A stretch of DNA of 64,000 nt, from the NCBI GenBank assembly GCA_963971425.1, contig OZ020523.1, positions 11,466,867 to 11,530,866 on the forward strand. Reading direction: 5' to 3'. Source of the stretch: Bryoerythrophyllum caledonicum (Eukaryota > Streptophyta > Bryopsida > Pottiales > Pottiaceae). The notes below the pieces were generated by a model. It had not been told where the DNA came from, did not search any database, and worked only from the letters and a program-made list of their open reading frames with translations. The position numbers and the translations under genes were made by a program. Position 1 is the stretch's first letter; each line of letters opens with the position of its first letter. Shown here piece after piece: positions 53,277-63,843 of the stretch.

Positions 53277-53465
53277 AATTGGTTGACTACTTGCAAAGCA
53301 CGAAGAATCCCTTGTTCAACAATTTTTTCTCTAAGTTTTATTCTTGCGGATCCTATGCAAATTCGAGCATGGAACATTGCTGGGTTACCAAAAGATCAAA
53401 GTTCCATAGACAATGGAGCCATTGTTTCAAGTTGTCGTCGTTGGCCATTAATGATTGATCCTCAA
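53277..53465 (+). CDS. Dynein heavy chain exon 7: AAA5
   Basis: 63 codons: NWLTTCKARRIPCSTIFSLS, then ADPMQIRAWNIAGLPKDQSS, IDNGAIVSSCRRWPLMIDPQ. The W.I.GLP.D..SI.NG.I...RRWPL.IDPQ motif is diagnostic of AAA5. Donor GTAAAA. Confidence 0.95.
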
Positions 53466-53742
53466 GTAAAAAAAAACTCGGATCTTTCCAAAAACATAAC
53501 TAAATAAAACCATTTTGTGTATCTATATTTGAAAAGATTAAAGCTAAGTTTTAGTATTTAAATTAATGCTAAATTCTTAAGATTATTCAAGTTACATTAT
53601 GAATTTATCATTTTTTTGTTGAAAGATACTTTTATATATGTAGAGAGAGTCAAATGATATTCATGAGTTTAGCATAAGTGTAAAAAAACTTATATATAAA
53701 GTTGGAAAATTGAAATATTTTCAATAATCGTATATTTAATAG

Positions 53743-53844
53743 GGTCAAGCTAACAAATGGATTAAAAATATGGAAGGAGCAAAATTGGTAGTTGTAAAAT
53801 TAACAGATGGAGATTATTTACGAAAACTTGAAGATGCTATCCAA
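53743..53844 (+). CDS. Dynein heavy chain exon 8: AAA5
   Basis: 34 codons: GQANKWIKNMEG, then VVVKLTDGDYLRKLEDAIQ. Continues IDPQ/GQANKWI, invariant in the family. Acceptor ATTTAATAG, donor GTATGT. Confidence 0.95.
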
Positions 53845-54504
53845 GTATGTACACTAAAATATCAAATTTCAACTATTGTCATTTTATTATTGTTAAAGCC
53901 ATAGATATGTTTATTGTACACCTAATATTTTATTGATGGGCTTTAATTTAATATCACATGAGTATTAAATAAATTGATCTAATGTAAAAATATCATCTTT
54001 AAATGCTTAGATTAATTGATACAAGTACAAAAGGTAAAAAAAATTTGGCTCAATAACTAGAAAAACCGTGAAATATCTAAAGTGAATTTAGAAGATGAAT
54101 TTAATATTCTCTTTCAAACACAATTTACTACAAGTGTGAACATCCTCATGTTGTATAATTTTATGTAAACTCAAATTTCAAAATGAATATTTTATTCTTT
54201 GAATCTTTTCAAGAAAAAACAAATCTTCATATTCTACTTAATATGATGAGAGTATTGCACAGTCTTTGTAAAACACTACATTTCTTTGGTTTTTAAATTT
54301 TGGAGTATGTTTTGAATTATAAAAGCCATTATAACCATTAAAATTTTATATCTTTTATATTTGAATCTTGTGTATTATTTTGTAAAATTTGTGACCCATC
54401 ATCTTTCATACATACTTATTAAAAATCATATTTTTTTTGTTTGAAATTCAAGATGAAATTTGATACATGGGTGATTTGTATTCCAACTTTATTTTAATGT
54501 GCAG
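53845..54504 (+). other. Intron 8, AT-rich
   Basis: 660 bp, AT-rich, no element recognised. Acceptor AATGTGCAG. Confidence 0.7.
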
Positions 54505-54708
54505 TTTGGTAAACCACTTCTAATTGAGAATGTTGGTGCTGAACTTGATGTGGCATTGGAACCTTTATTATTGCGTCAAACATTCAAGCAAAGTGGTCAA
54601 ATTTGTATTAGACTTGGTGATAATGTTATTCCTTATGCGGATCAATTCCATTTGTATATATCAACAAAACTTCAAAATCCTCACTATAGTCCTGAAATTT
54701 CTGCCAAG
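54505..54708 (+). CDS. Dynein heavy chain exon 9: AAA5
   Basis: 68 codons: FGKPLLIENVGAELDVALEP, LLLRQTFKQSGQICIRLGDN, then FHLYISTKLQNPHYSPEISA and K. The PLLIENVGEELD-like and F.LYI.TKL.NPHY.PE motifs identify it. Donor GTTTAG is weak, but the join to VTLLNFMIT is exact. Confidence 0.94.
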
Positions 54709-54968
54709 GTTTAGATTATATCATCAAATATATTTATTTTATATTTAAGTGTTATTGAATATGTTTGGATTAAAGCGTGAAATCATTTTTTTTATAAATG
54801 AATTAAAGTTTGAAGATATTCAATATCATTGAGATATCCAGTGATTTCTTTTTACATTTATGAATTAACTTGTTACAAAGGTGTTGAGCATTATTTAAGA
54901 ACATATTTATGACTATAAATATATCTATGTTGCATTTATTATACTTTTTAAAACGTCTATTTTGATAG

Positions 54969-55184
54969 GTGACTTTATTAAATTTCATGATTACAACCGA
55001 AGGCCTTATTGATCAAATTTTGGGTATTGCGGTTGCAAAAGAAAGGCCAGACCTTGAAAAACAAAAAAATGAATTGATCTTACAAGGAGCTCAAAACAAA
55101 CAAATGTTGCAACAGATTGAAGATAAAACTTTGGAAGTATTATCTCAAGAAGGCAACATTCTCGAAGATGAAACTGGAATTCAA
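54969..55184 (+). CDS. Dynein heavy chain exon 10: AAA5 to AAA6 linker helices
   Basis: 72 codons: VTLLNFMITTEGLIDQILGI, VAKERPDLEKQKNELILQGA and KTLEVLSQEGNILEDETGIQ. The ERPDLE..K..L and EGNILEDE motifs are near invariant; this part forms the buttress helices that touch the stalk. Confidence 0.95.
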
Positions 55185-56471
55185 GTATATATAAATAAAT
55201 CAATAAATATATATAATAAATATAAATATGAAAAAAAACAAATATGCACACTTTAAAATCATTTTAATTTATAATAAAATAAACAAAACGTGTTCAACAT
55301 ATTAAAAAATGTTGAAATGAATTTGGAATTTATCAAAATGTCGAATTTGAAGTTTACATTTTTTTAATAATCTAAATTCTATTATAATGCAAAATTTAAT
55401 AGAAAAATAATTAGGGTTTTGAAGATTTTAAAACTTAGATACAATTTCTCTAAATTTAAATTAAACTAGTAAATTATTTATTTTAGTATTTGATAGATTT
55501 ATAATATGGTAGACCTTCTAGATCCTTTATGCTGCAGCCACCATTTCTATGCTTAATGATAGAAGTTATATTAGTCTCCATAGGATATTTGAGCAATGAG
55601 TATTATCATTATTTGAGCATGAATTTGTATATGCTAATTTCATGTACTTACACAAGATTAGAAGGATTATAAATATAACAGAATACATATGTTATAAAAA
55701 CCACCATATAAAAATGATTTGATCATTTTAGGCATTTTTCCATTGCAAATATTTTTGGTGCCTTGAAGCTTAAATTAGATTATGTTTTTCTATTCTCATA
55801 TAAGGCACTTTCAACTAAATAATAAAATTACCTTTAGAGATTAAAGAACTTTTAAAGTATCTAAATATTGGCTACTCAACTTTAAAAAGTACTTTTAACA
55901 CTTTTATCTTTATTTATTTAAGTGAATTACAATTAACCGTATACTTAATTAGATTTATTTCCTTGAGAATAATTTTTTTTAGACTAATAATTAAGATGAA
56001 CATAGGATAAAAACTATAGATTTTATTTTGATATATTAAGTAAGAATCAACACTCTTGTTTTAATTCAACAAACTTAAGCTATTTCATATGTTGATAACT
56101 TGAAACAAACCAATCTTTAATATAACTTGTATTCTATAAAGTTTCTACATATTTCAATACACAATTCTTGATACATGATTTTTTTAAGTTAGGTAATAAG
56201 AATAGAATATTTATGTATTTATATCTTCAATCATATTTTGTATAATCTCAACAAAAACATCTAACTTTTAAATAAATTCTATAAGATAATGATTTTCATA
56301 ATAATCATTCAATACACAACATTACAATCTATTAGATAGATTATATTTCAAAACAAGTAGTTAATAAGGATTTTTTGAAACTTTAATGAATAATTTTGGG
56401 TTATGAACTCTTACAATGCTATTTAATCCATTTAAATGAATTTAATTTTAATTTGATTATTTGTATTTAAG
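55185..56471 (+). other. Intron 10, AT-rich
   Basis: 1,287 bp of AT-rich DNA; I found no exon, element or structured repeat. Acceptor TATTTAAG. Confidence 0.6.
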
Positions 56472-56616
56472 GTATTGTCCCAATCAAAGTTATTAGGTGA
56501 AGAAATTCAAGAAAAACAAAAAATAGCCGAAACTACAGAAAAAGTCATTGATACAACTCGAAATTCATATGCTCCAGTTGCCTTTACAGCCACAATTTTA
56601 TACTTTTGTGTTGCAG
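56472..56616 (+). CDS. Dynein heavy chain exon 11: AAA5-AAA6 linker
   Basis: VLSQSKLLGEEIQEKQKIAE, TTEKVIDTTRNSYAPVAFTA, then TILYFCVA and one base of the next codon. The LF/LYF...L segment preceding the 'IDPMYQYSL' block is typical. Donor GTACAA. Confidence 0.93.
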
Positions 56617-56841
56617 GTACAAAACCAAAAATGAATTCAATCACATAAAAATATTTAAGAATTAATAAATGAAAAATATATATTTGGAATTATTTAAAGT
56701 GTAAAGATTTATACTTTGAACTTAACATTTACAATATAAAACTTTTTCAAAATAAATAATTTTAAATAGATATTATTTAGAATTTATTACATAATTATAA
56801 ATTAGATTCATATAGTACATAATAACAAATTAATTTAGATA

Positions 56842-56866
56842 TTATATATATATATATATATATATA
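56842..56866. repeat. (TA)n microsatellite in intron 11
   Basis: About twelve TA units, 27 bases before exon 12. Confidence 0.9.
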
Positions 56867-56893
56867 ATTTTAAAAATTCATAAATATCTACAG

Positions 56894-57141
56894 AGATGTG
56901 CAATATAGAACCTATGTATCAATATTCACTTCCATGGTTTACAAGTTTATTTATTTTTTCAATTGCCCAAAGTGAAAAATCCAATGATCTTCAAATTCGT
57001 TTAAAATTCCTCACGGAGCATTTTATATACAACTTATATTGCAATATATGCCGGTCTTTATTTGAAAAAGATAAAATCCTATTTTCATTTATTATGGCTA
57101 TTCAAATGGAAGCGGCTACTGGAAAAGTAGACATGGAAGAG
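56894..57141 (+). CDS. Dynein heavy chain exon 12: AAA6
   Basis: Two bases complete Glu, then [60 protein letters not shown] and [18 protein letters not shown] is the AAA6 signature, and [11 protein letters not shown] is strongly DNAH1-like. Donor GTTTTT is weak; the chosen end lets RFLLTGG follow in phase. Confidence 0.92.
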
Positions 57142-58686
57142 GTTTTTTTTATATCACTCTATCAAGTCCTTGTAAATATATTCTGGAACAAATATTTTAA
57201 TTAAGATATTTTTTTCCAAAATAAATTAATATCTGTACTTGCAAATTTTAACTAGCTTGCAAATTCTAACTAGCTTGAAACTTTTAAACAAGTTTAAACA
57301 ACACAAAAATCATATCGTGCCCATCAAAAGGGAAAAATTGGTTTAAAAATTGCACACTCTACTAAACTATACTTTGACATCTATCATCTAGGTATGATGG
57401 AAATTTCAAAGATGTGGCAATTGTTAACGGTTTTTAAACTTAAACTTATACAATTTTAATCAGTAGATTATAGAAGGTTTCAATAGTCAATTTCACTTCA
57501 TACATTATTTTGACGTTTTTGTAAGAAAAAATAGAATGAATGTGTACTGTACATTGCACATGCACTTGTAACATAAATAATATGCCCAATAGAAACTTAC
57601 ATAAAAAATTACAATATGAAAATAAAAACTTTAAATATGATACTTCCTTATAATCATGACAACTATGAATTGCAAGGACATCCATGTGTTTCACTAGTTC
57701 CAAATCTTAAAAAAATTTAATGTACCGTATATCTGATTTTGTCTAAGGTATATAATCCCAAATTTAAGTTTTTTTATTCAAGATGAATTGGAAGTATGTT
57801 TAGATATTTTCCTTTTTTTAATTTATTAAATTCAATTGTCATAAAGTAGGTTTATTAAGATTTTGAGTAGCCTCCCAAAATTTGATTTTGATGACAAAAT
57901 TTTGTAGATTTTTATTTGATTGTGAGAAGGTATTAGCTCTGAAAGACAAAAAAATAATTTTATACCAAACATATAGAAATAAAGTTAGAATATAAAAATT
58001 AAATAATCCATTTATCTATAATTCCAATCTATTTATTAAACCCCTCAATTACCTTTAAAAGTTGTTATACAAGTACCTAGCATGATATTTTTAATATTGT
58101 TGGAGAAAACCTACTATAATGCAAAAACTCACTAACAAAAGAATCAAAGTTTTATTTTCTTGACAAATTAGGTATAGATATTTTTATTTTATTTTAAAGA
58201 TTTCATTTTCATCTTCCTCAAGAAATAATACAAATCTATGTCAAAATGGTTTCTTTTCATTATCTACAAGAAAATAATTTCTTAAAACAATTGAATGAAT
58301 GTCGACAATGTCTAAATGTACATATCTTGCATGTATTTTTAGAATTTCTATAAGTTCTACTACATCCAAAATTTTATGTGCAAAGAATTAACATAATATA
58401 TTGCATATTGGCTATAGGCCTTCTAAAGTGCAATATTTGACACAAGGATAAGTAAAAATTTATTGATCTTCTTTATATTGAGAAAATAAAACCTTTAACT
58501 CTACCATAGATCAAGATTCTATAAATGCATATGGCAATGGGAAATTTTAGAGAATACTAGTGATTAATGGACATTAAATATTGAATAATTTTTTAATATG
58601 ATAATGAATGTAAAAAATTGTACTTAAATGATAATTTTTCTCTTTAGTTATAACATGTATTTATTGGATTTGTGGTGGTTTTGTAG
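57142..58686 (+). other. Intron 12, AT-rich
   Basis: 1,545 bp. Contains a short local duplication near 57240-57280 (TTCTAACTAGCTTG-like units) but no element that I recognise. Acceptor TTTTGTAG. Confidence 0.6.
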
Positions 58687-58794
58687 TTTCGCTTTCTTCT
58701 TACAGGAGGCATAGTGCTTGAAGCAGAGCCTCCAAAACCTGATATTCCATGGCTTTCAGATAAAATGTGGGGCGAATTTTATAGACTATCCAAG
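58687..58794 (+). CDS. Dynein heavy chain exon 13: AAA6
   Basis: 36 codons: FRFLLTGGIVLEAEPPKPDI and PWLSDKMWGEFYRLSK. RFLLTGG and P..PWLSDK.W.E are conserved in axonemal heavy chains. Donor AAG/GTAAAA. Confidence 0.95.
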
Positions 58795-60028
58795 GTAAAA
58801 CAAAAAAAAACACCACATTATCATGATTAATGTTGAAAACATAGAGGTCTAAAATCTGACTCTATAATTAAAACACATGGATCTCTTTGATTCAAAAAAT
58901 GATAGTGTGTTCAAATATGTTGCAACTATATTAGTTTTAAATAATAAAATAAATTATAATTGATTTCATTATCTAGCTTAGGTCATATCTTAGTCAAATC
59001 ATTGGCACATTATATTATTAGTAGAAAATTCTAATTGTATTCATACAAAAAATCAAGTTAAATCATTTTTAATAGTAGAATAATTGTACATGTATTATAA
59101 ATTTCATTATTGATGCTAGTAAATAGTAGAGCCTTTCTAAATAAATATGATTGAGACTATTGATTTAGAAAGGTTATTGAATAAGGCTAGTTGGTAGTTG
59201 GAAAATCTACTATAGATTGGTTTGAAGTTCACAAAACCTCAAGAGCGTAGACCTAGGTAGTTTGTAGTGTGGTACAGGGCCAAATTAGGCAATGGGTTAT
59301 AGTTTTCAAGGATTGAATGGGTGGTATTAAAGTTTTCCTGAAAGTGCTTCGTGAAGGGGCAAGTCATGAGGAATATGGTGCCAGACATTATGAGATGTAT
59401 AAAGGGCAAAAAAGAGAGCATGAGGAAATTTCATATCGCCTTTTTCTGCACCAATGAAATGCTTTGCAATCAATGTTTTTGGGCCCTAGCCCATGCAAGC
59501 TAAAGTTCCCCCATAGTACCCTAAGTTCTTAAGAGATTGACCAATAGTTCCCCCAAACCTTTCCCAAACCAAGACACCATGTGCATGTGGTCCCGGTTAC
59601 GAACATAAGACCTTAAGATTTGGGGTACCTATCTAGTGTATTTGGTGATTTTCAGGAAAACTCTATTGTGTAAGACATGTTTTATTCTAAATAGCAATCA
59701 TTTATTAAAATTTATGAAATTTTATATTAAGAGTTCAATAATTTTATATTCAATGGAATTAAAATGCATATGTTATGTATCATTAGCCATTGCATGTGAA
59801 TTATTCTTTTCGGATTATAGTGATAAATTAAAGAATCATAATTTCTAATATTTTAAATTGTGATTCACTTTTTTAGTATTATAGATAGTTTTTTACAAAT
59901 AAACGAATAACTTCAAAAATTACTTACATGTAAACTCACCATTTGTTATTTTATAGCTAGAACTATAGTCTTTAAAATTTTCAACATATATTGATTTGTA
60001 TTTTTATATGTGGCATTTTTTTAAGCAG
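58795..60028 (+). other. Intron 13, with an inserted-looking segment
   Basis: 1,234 bp, AT-rich except about 59215-59670, where base composition rises to near equal. That segment includes the 13-mer AGTTTTCCTGAAA at 59331-59343 and its exact complement at 59650-59662. No coding sequence. Confidence 0.5.
59331..59662. repeat. 332 bp segment with 13 bp inverted ends in intron 13
   Basis: AGTTTTCCTGAAA ... TTTCAGGAAAACT. Higher GC than the rest of the intron. May be a small inverted-repeat transposon, but no clean flanking duplication was found. Confidence 0.4.
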
Positions 60029-60112
60029 TTTAAATCTTTTGAAGGATTATACCGTGGTATTGTATTAAAGGAAGAACAATGGAGAGCCATATTTGATAGT
60101 CCATCACCCCAA
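60029..60112 (+). CDS. Dynein heavy chain exon 14: AAA6 region
   Basis: 28 codons: FKSFEGLYRGIVLKEEQWRA, then IFDSPSPQ. Matches the '..F.GL...I......W...FDS..P' stretch after the RFLLTGG block. Acceptor TTAAGCAG, donor GTATAT. Confidence 0.92.
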
Positions 60113-60285
60113 GTATATAAAACTAAATTAAAAAATCAATTTATTCAAATGTTTAAAATATATATGATCTGCTATATAATTTATCCAAGAAATATAATAT
60201 TCCATATTTTAGTATTATATAAATTTAAAATTGATTCAATGGGTTTTTATTCATATACATATAATTCTTTTATGATGTATTATAG

Positions 60286-60369
60286 AGTGAAAGGTGGCCG
60301 GAACCATGGAATGAGTCATTATCTATATTTCATAAACTTGATATATTACGATGTATACGACCAGATAAG
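60286..60369 (+). CDS. Dynein heavy chain exon 15: AAA6 region
   Basis: 28 codons: SERWPEPWNESLSIFHKLDI, then LRCIRPDK. LRC.RPDK is near invariant. Acceptor ATTATAG; donor GTTTTT is weak, but the next exon joins as RPDK/IVLAVSNYV. Confidence 0.93.
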
Positions 60370-60546
60370 GTTTTTTATTAAGTATTTATGAATAAGATCT
60401 TATTGTAAAATATAATGTATATTTATATGTGTATATATATATACATAATAATAATTTTGACAAGCATATCTTAGATTGTTAATTGAAAGCTCTCTTAAAT
60501 ATCAATTATCCAAATTGTAAATTTTTTTAATACAAAATTAATACAG

Positions 60547-61137
60547 ATCGTGCTTGCTGTATCCAATTATGTTGCTCAAGCTATTGGACAAAGATTTGTT
60601 GAACCTCTTCCTTTGAATTTAGAAGCTTGTTATAAAGATTCACGAAATATTGTTCCACTAGTTTTTATCTTATCTGCTGGTTCAGATCCTATGTCTGCAT
60701 TATTAAAATTAGCTGGAGATAATGGTGCAAAATTACAAACTGTTTCATTAGGACAAGGACAAGGACCAGTAGCAACAGCTCTATTGAAAGAAGCAGCAAT
60801 TGATGGATCATGGGTTGCTCTACAAAATTGTCATTTAGCCATATCATGGATGCCAACATTTGAAAAGTATTGGGAACAAGAATTAACAAACAAAGATAAA
60901 GTACATGAAAATTTTAGATTGTGGTTAACAAGTTATCCATCAGAGCATTTTCCAGTAGCAGTACTACAAAATGCAGTGAAAATGACTAATGAACCTCCAA
61001 ATGGATTAAAAGCAAATTTGACAGGAAGTTATTTGATGTATCCAATTTCTGATGAAGAATTTTTTAATGGTTGCTCTAAAGGGAAAACATGGAGGCGCAT
61101 GCTTTATGGACTATGTTTCTTCCATGCTTTTGTACAA
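60547..61137 (+). CDS. Dynein heavy chain exon 16: C-terminal part of AAA6 and following helices
   Basis: The largest exon, 197 codons. IVLAVSNYVAQAIGQRFVEP, VPLVFILSAGSDPMSALLKL, QTVSLGQGQGPVATALLKEA, WVALQNCHLAISWMPTFEKY, HENFRLWLTSYPSEHFPVAV, VKMTNEPPNGLKANLTGSYL, KTWRRMLYGLCFFHAFVQ. These motifs are the hallmark of the last third of the dynein motor. The frame is intact. Donor GTAAAG. Confidence 0.97.
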
Positions 61138-61613
61138 GTAAAGAATTCATTTATTTTTAATTTTTGATTGTATAAATGTAATATAAATTAACTTTAAATA
61201 TTAAAAAAATCATGAACTCAAATAAATTGAAAAATAAACTTGCATTTATACTTTATGAAATAAATCAAATATTATGAATCATTAGCATAAACATATATTG
61301 ATAAATCATAAGTATAGAAGAGCTTGGAGGTCTATTACAACAGTTTAGAAGTAATTTTAGCTCCAATTAAGAAAAAAAGAGGGCTCCTGGTGTACTTTAA
61401 AAAAATTCCTCATTTTTTCTTTATTTACTTTTTTATAAAATTTTATAGATATTCAAAGCTAATTTCAACATTAAAAATAATAACACTGATCAAAATTTAT
61501 GCCATCTTTTACTTATATATAAATTAACTCTAACAAAAATATTATAAAAAAACATATGATTAAATTTTTTATAAGTTCTGTTTTTATAATGAATAAAATT
61601 AATTTTAATGTAG
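61138..61613 (+). other. Intron 16, AT-rich
   Basis: 476 bp, AT-rich, nothing else seen. Acceptor AATGTAG. Confidence 0.7.
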
Positions 61614-61727
61614 GAACGAAGAAAATTTGGTCCATTAGGTTGGAATATTCCTTATGAATTTAATGAATCAGATTTAAGAATTAGTGTTCGCCAACTAAAA
61701 ATGTTTCTGGACGAATATCCAAACTTT
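61614..61727 (+). CDS. Dynein heavy chain exon 17
   Basis: 38 codons: [20 protein letters not shown] and [33 protein letters not shown] is invariant in the family. Donor GTAAAT. Confidence 0.97.
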
Positions 61728-61886
61728 GTAAATCTTTAAACTATAGTTTAAATTTATTATTATTAAAAATGTATTAGATCATATTTACACATGTTGTTTA
61801 TACATTATTATATAGGAAATTAAAAATTGAAGTTGTAATAAAAACTTCATTGCAAGGTATTTGAGATATTACATGTGCAATTATAG

Positions 61887-62061
61887 GTGCCTTATAAAGC
61901 ATTAAATTATCTTATTGGTGAATGTAATTATGGAGGGCGTGTTACTGATGATCATGATCGTCGTACTCTTGTAACAATACTTGCTGCATATTATTGTGAA
62001 GACATTAATAAAGATTTTTTTTCTTTTTCGGAAAGTGGAAAGTTTCAAGCTCCTCCTGACG
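61887..62061 (+). CDS. Dynein heavy chain exon 18
   Basis: VPYKALNYLIGECNYGGRVT, DDHDRRTLVTILAAYYCEDI, then FFSFSESGKFQAPPD and one base. The GE.NYGGRVTDD.DRR motif marks the start of the C-terminal domain. Donor GTATGA. Confidence 0.97.
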
Positions 62062-62725
62062 GTATGAAAATTTGAAATAAATATTTTATAGGAACAAAAA
62101 ATCTCATGCAATTATTTATCTCATACAATCATATTATTTGCTCACTTGGCAAAAACAAAATCAAATTATCATAAAGAATTATTTTAAATGATAAGAATAT
62201 CATCCATCAAAAACAAATTGAATAAAAAATAAAACTAGATTATTTATATTAGAATCAAATGTGGTATTAATTTTTATTTTTCTCAAATAACTAATTTTTT
62301 TGTTTAAAGTAAGGATATAATATTAAAAAGGTGAATGCAAATTTATGTGAATATTTTAAGATTCAATTAAAAAAAATTAATTCAAATTTTTTATATTTGA
62401 TTTGTAATTGTTAAGAAAATATAACTAAAAATTTATGTTTTGTAATATTTACAATGCAATTTATTCTACATAAGTTTAATTTTATATATATATGTATATT
62501 TATTTCATCTAGGATACATTTAGTTTGATTAAAAAAGAATTGTTATTTAATTTGAATGTATCCAATATAATTTTATATCAACAATTTTCATTGTTTTGTG
62601 AAATTTAATGTGTTTATATACATATAAGATGGTGCAATCTACAAAACCTAATAAAGCTTGTGAATTTTTATTGGTTATCATTGTTTAATAAAACATGTGA
62701 TTGGTGGTTGACGTGTTAAATTCAG
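62062..62725 (+). other. Intron 18, AT-rich
   Basis: 664 bp, AT-rich, no element recognised. Acceptor AAATTCAG. Confidence 0.65.
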
Positions 62726-63162
62726 GTGATTATAATAGTTTTCTTGAATTTATCAAAGGATTACCAGCTCAACCACAACCAGAAGTTTATGGTTTCCATA
62801 GCAATGCAAATATATCAAAAGAAAACACAGAAGTAAATAGACTGTTAGCTTCACTTTTACTTGCAGTTCCAATTAAAGATGCAAAAAAAGAAGGTGAAGG
62901 GGAAGAAGAATTGAATGAACATCAAGATGAAAAAAATGAAGTTGAACATATAGAAGGAGAACTTGCTGAAGGAGTTGAAGGAGCTGGAACAACGGAAGAA
63001 GTACATGACAAAAAATCACCTGGTCCAATGACATCTGAAGAAGTAATGCAAAATTTATCAGCTGACATACTACATAAACTTCCATCAAATTTTGATGTTG
63101 AACAAGCTCAAATGAAATATCCAGTCATATATTATCAATCAATGAACATTGTTTTATGTCAG
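62726..63162 (+). CDS. Dynein heavy chain exon 19, with an acidic insertion
   Basis: 145 codons plus two bases. Conserved flanks are DYNSFLEFIKGLPAQPQPEV, YGFHSNANISKE, then SADILHKLPSNFDVEQAQMK and PVIYYQSMNIVLCQ. Between them (about 62881-63027) lie some 50 residues rich in Glu and Lys (KEGEGEEELNEHQDEKNEVE and a second EGELAEGVEG half), where the family normally has a short loop. The frame is intact. Likely a surface loop of the C-terminal domain. Donor GTGTTT. Confidence 0.93.
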
Positions 63163-63465
63163 GTGTTTATTTCATTGTGAAATTTCAATTGAATCATAGA
63201 AACAAAAATAATTGTATCAAATCATAATATACTTAAAAATATTGTTCATTGAGAAAATAAATATTATGCAATAAATTTACCAAATCATAAATTTATGGAT
63301 CAAAAAGTAAAAGATCACTCTTTCAAATTATAAGTAGATTATATTATTACATTTTTGTATAATATATAAGTGATTTTATTGATGGTATTTTATTATAAAA
63401 AAATCAAAGGAAGATTTAAAATCCTATAAAATGTCAATTTTTTCATTTCCATCATTTTATTTTAG
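63163..63465 (+). other. Intron 19, AT-rich
   Basis: 303 bp, AT-rich. Acceptor TATTTTAG. Confidence 0.7.
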
Positions 63466-63843
63466 GAACTTGAAAGATTCAATAAGCTTCTAACAATTAT
63501 TCGAAGTAGTTTGTTGGAGCTTCAAAAAGCTGTCAAGGGTTTGATTGTAATGAGTGCTGAACTTGAATTATGCGGAAGAACCTTAGTTATTGGACAAGTT
63601 CCTACTATGTGGATTGCTAAATCTTACCCATCAAGAAAGCCATTAGCAAGTTATATAGTTGACTTAATAGAACGTGTTACATTTCTTCAAAATTGGATCA
63701 CCAATGGCATGCCTATTATATATTGGCTTTCGGCTTTTTTTTTCACACAATCTTTTTTAACCGGGGCTAAACAAAATTTTGCACGAAATCGCAAAATCCC
63801 TATCGATAATATTGATTTTGAGTTTCAAATTTGTGAAAAGCCA
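63466..63843 (+). CDS. Dynein heavy chain exon 20: C-terminal domain
   Basis: 126 codons: ELERFNKLLTIIRSSLLELQ, KAVKGLIVMSAELELCGRTL, MWIAKSYPSRKPLASYIVDL, FLQNWITNGMPIIYWLSAFF, FTQSFLTGAKQNFARNRKIP. The AELELCGRTL and NWITNGMP parts favour DNAH1-type over DNAH3/6/7/12 (memory). Strong donor GTAAGT at 63844. The last part of the C-terminal domain is beyond the window. Confidence 0.95.

Larger units (their letters stand above)
23854..63843 (+). other. Axonemal dynein heavy chain gene, internal to C-terminal part, 20 exons (partial)
   Basis: Dynein heavy chain, the ATPase motor that drives sliding between axonemal microtubules in cilia and flagella; in a plant this means motile sperm. Twenty exons join in phase and cover, in order, stalk coiled coil 1, microtubule-binding domain, coiled coil 2, AAA5, the AAA5-AAA6 linker, AAA6 and most of the C-terminal domain. 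About 90 C-terminal residues and everything N-terminal to the stalk lie outside. Axonemal type is supported by [51 protein letters not shown] and FFFTQSFLTGA. The phrases [28 protein letters not shown] and FTQSFLTGAKQNFAR recall inner-arm DNAH1/DHC2 (memory, moderate confidence). Exons and introns are strongly AT-rich, unlike the inserted elements. All introns are GT-AG; several donors are weak (GTTCAC, GTTTAG, GTTTTT twice). No frame break was found, so the gene looks functional. Confidence 0.93.

Noticed and set aside
57446-57703. Minus-strand 85 aa frame in dynein intron 12
   Set aside because: AT-rich intron sequence; no motif, no second copy.
60689-60889. Minus-strand frame opposite dynein exon 16 (and 62873-63088 opposite exon 19)
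   Set aside because: Antisense shadow of strongly supported exons.
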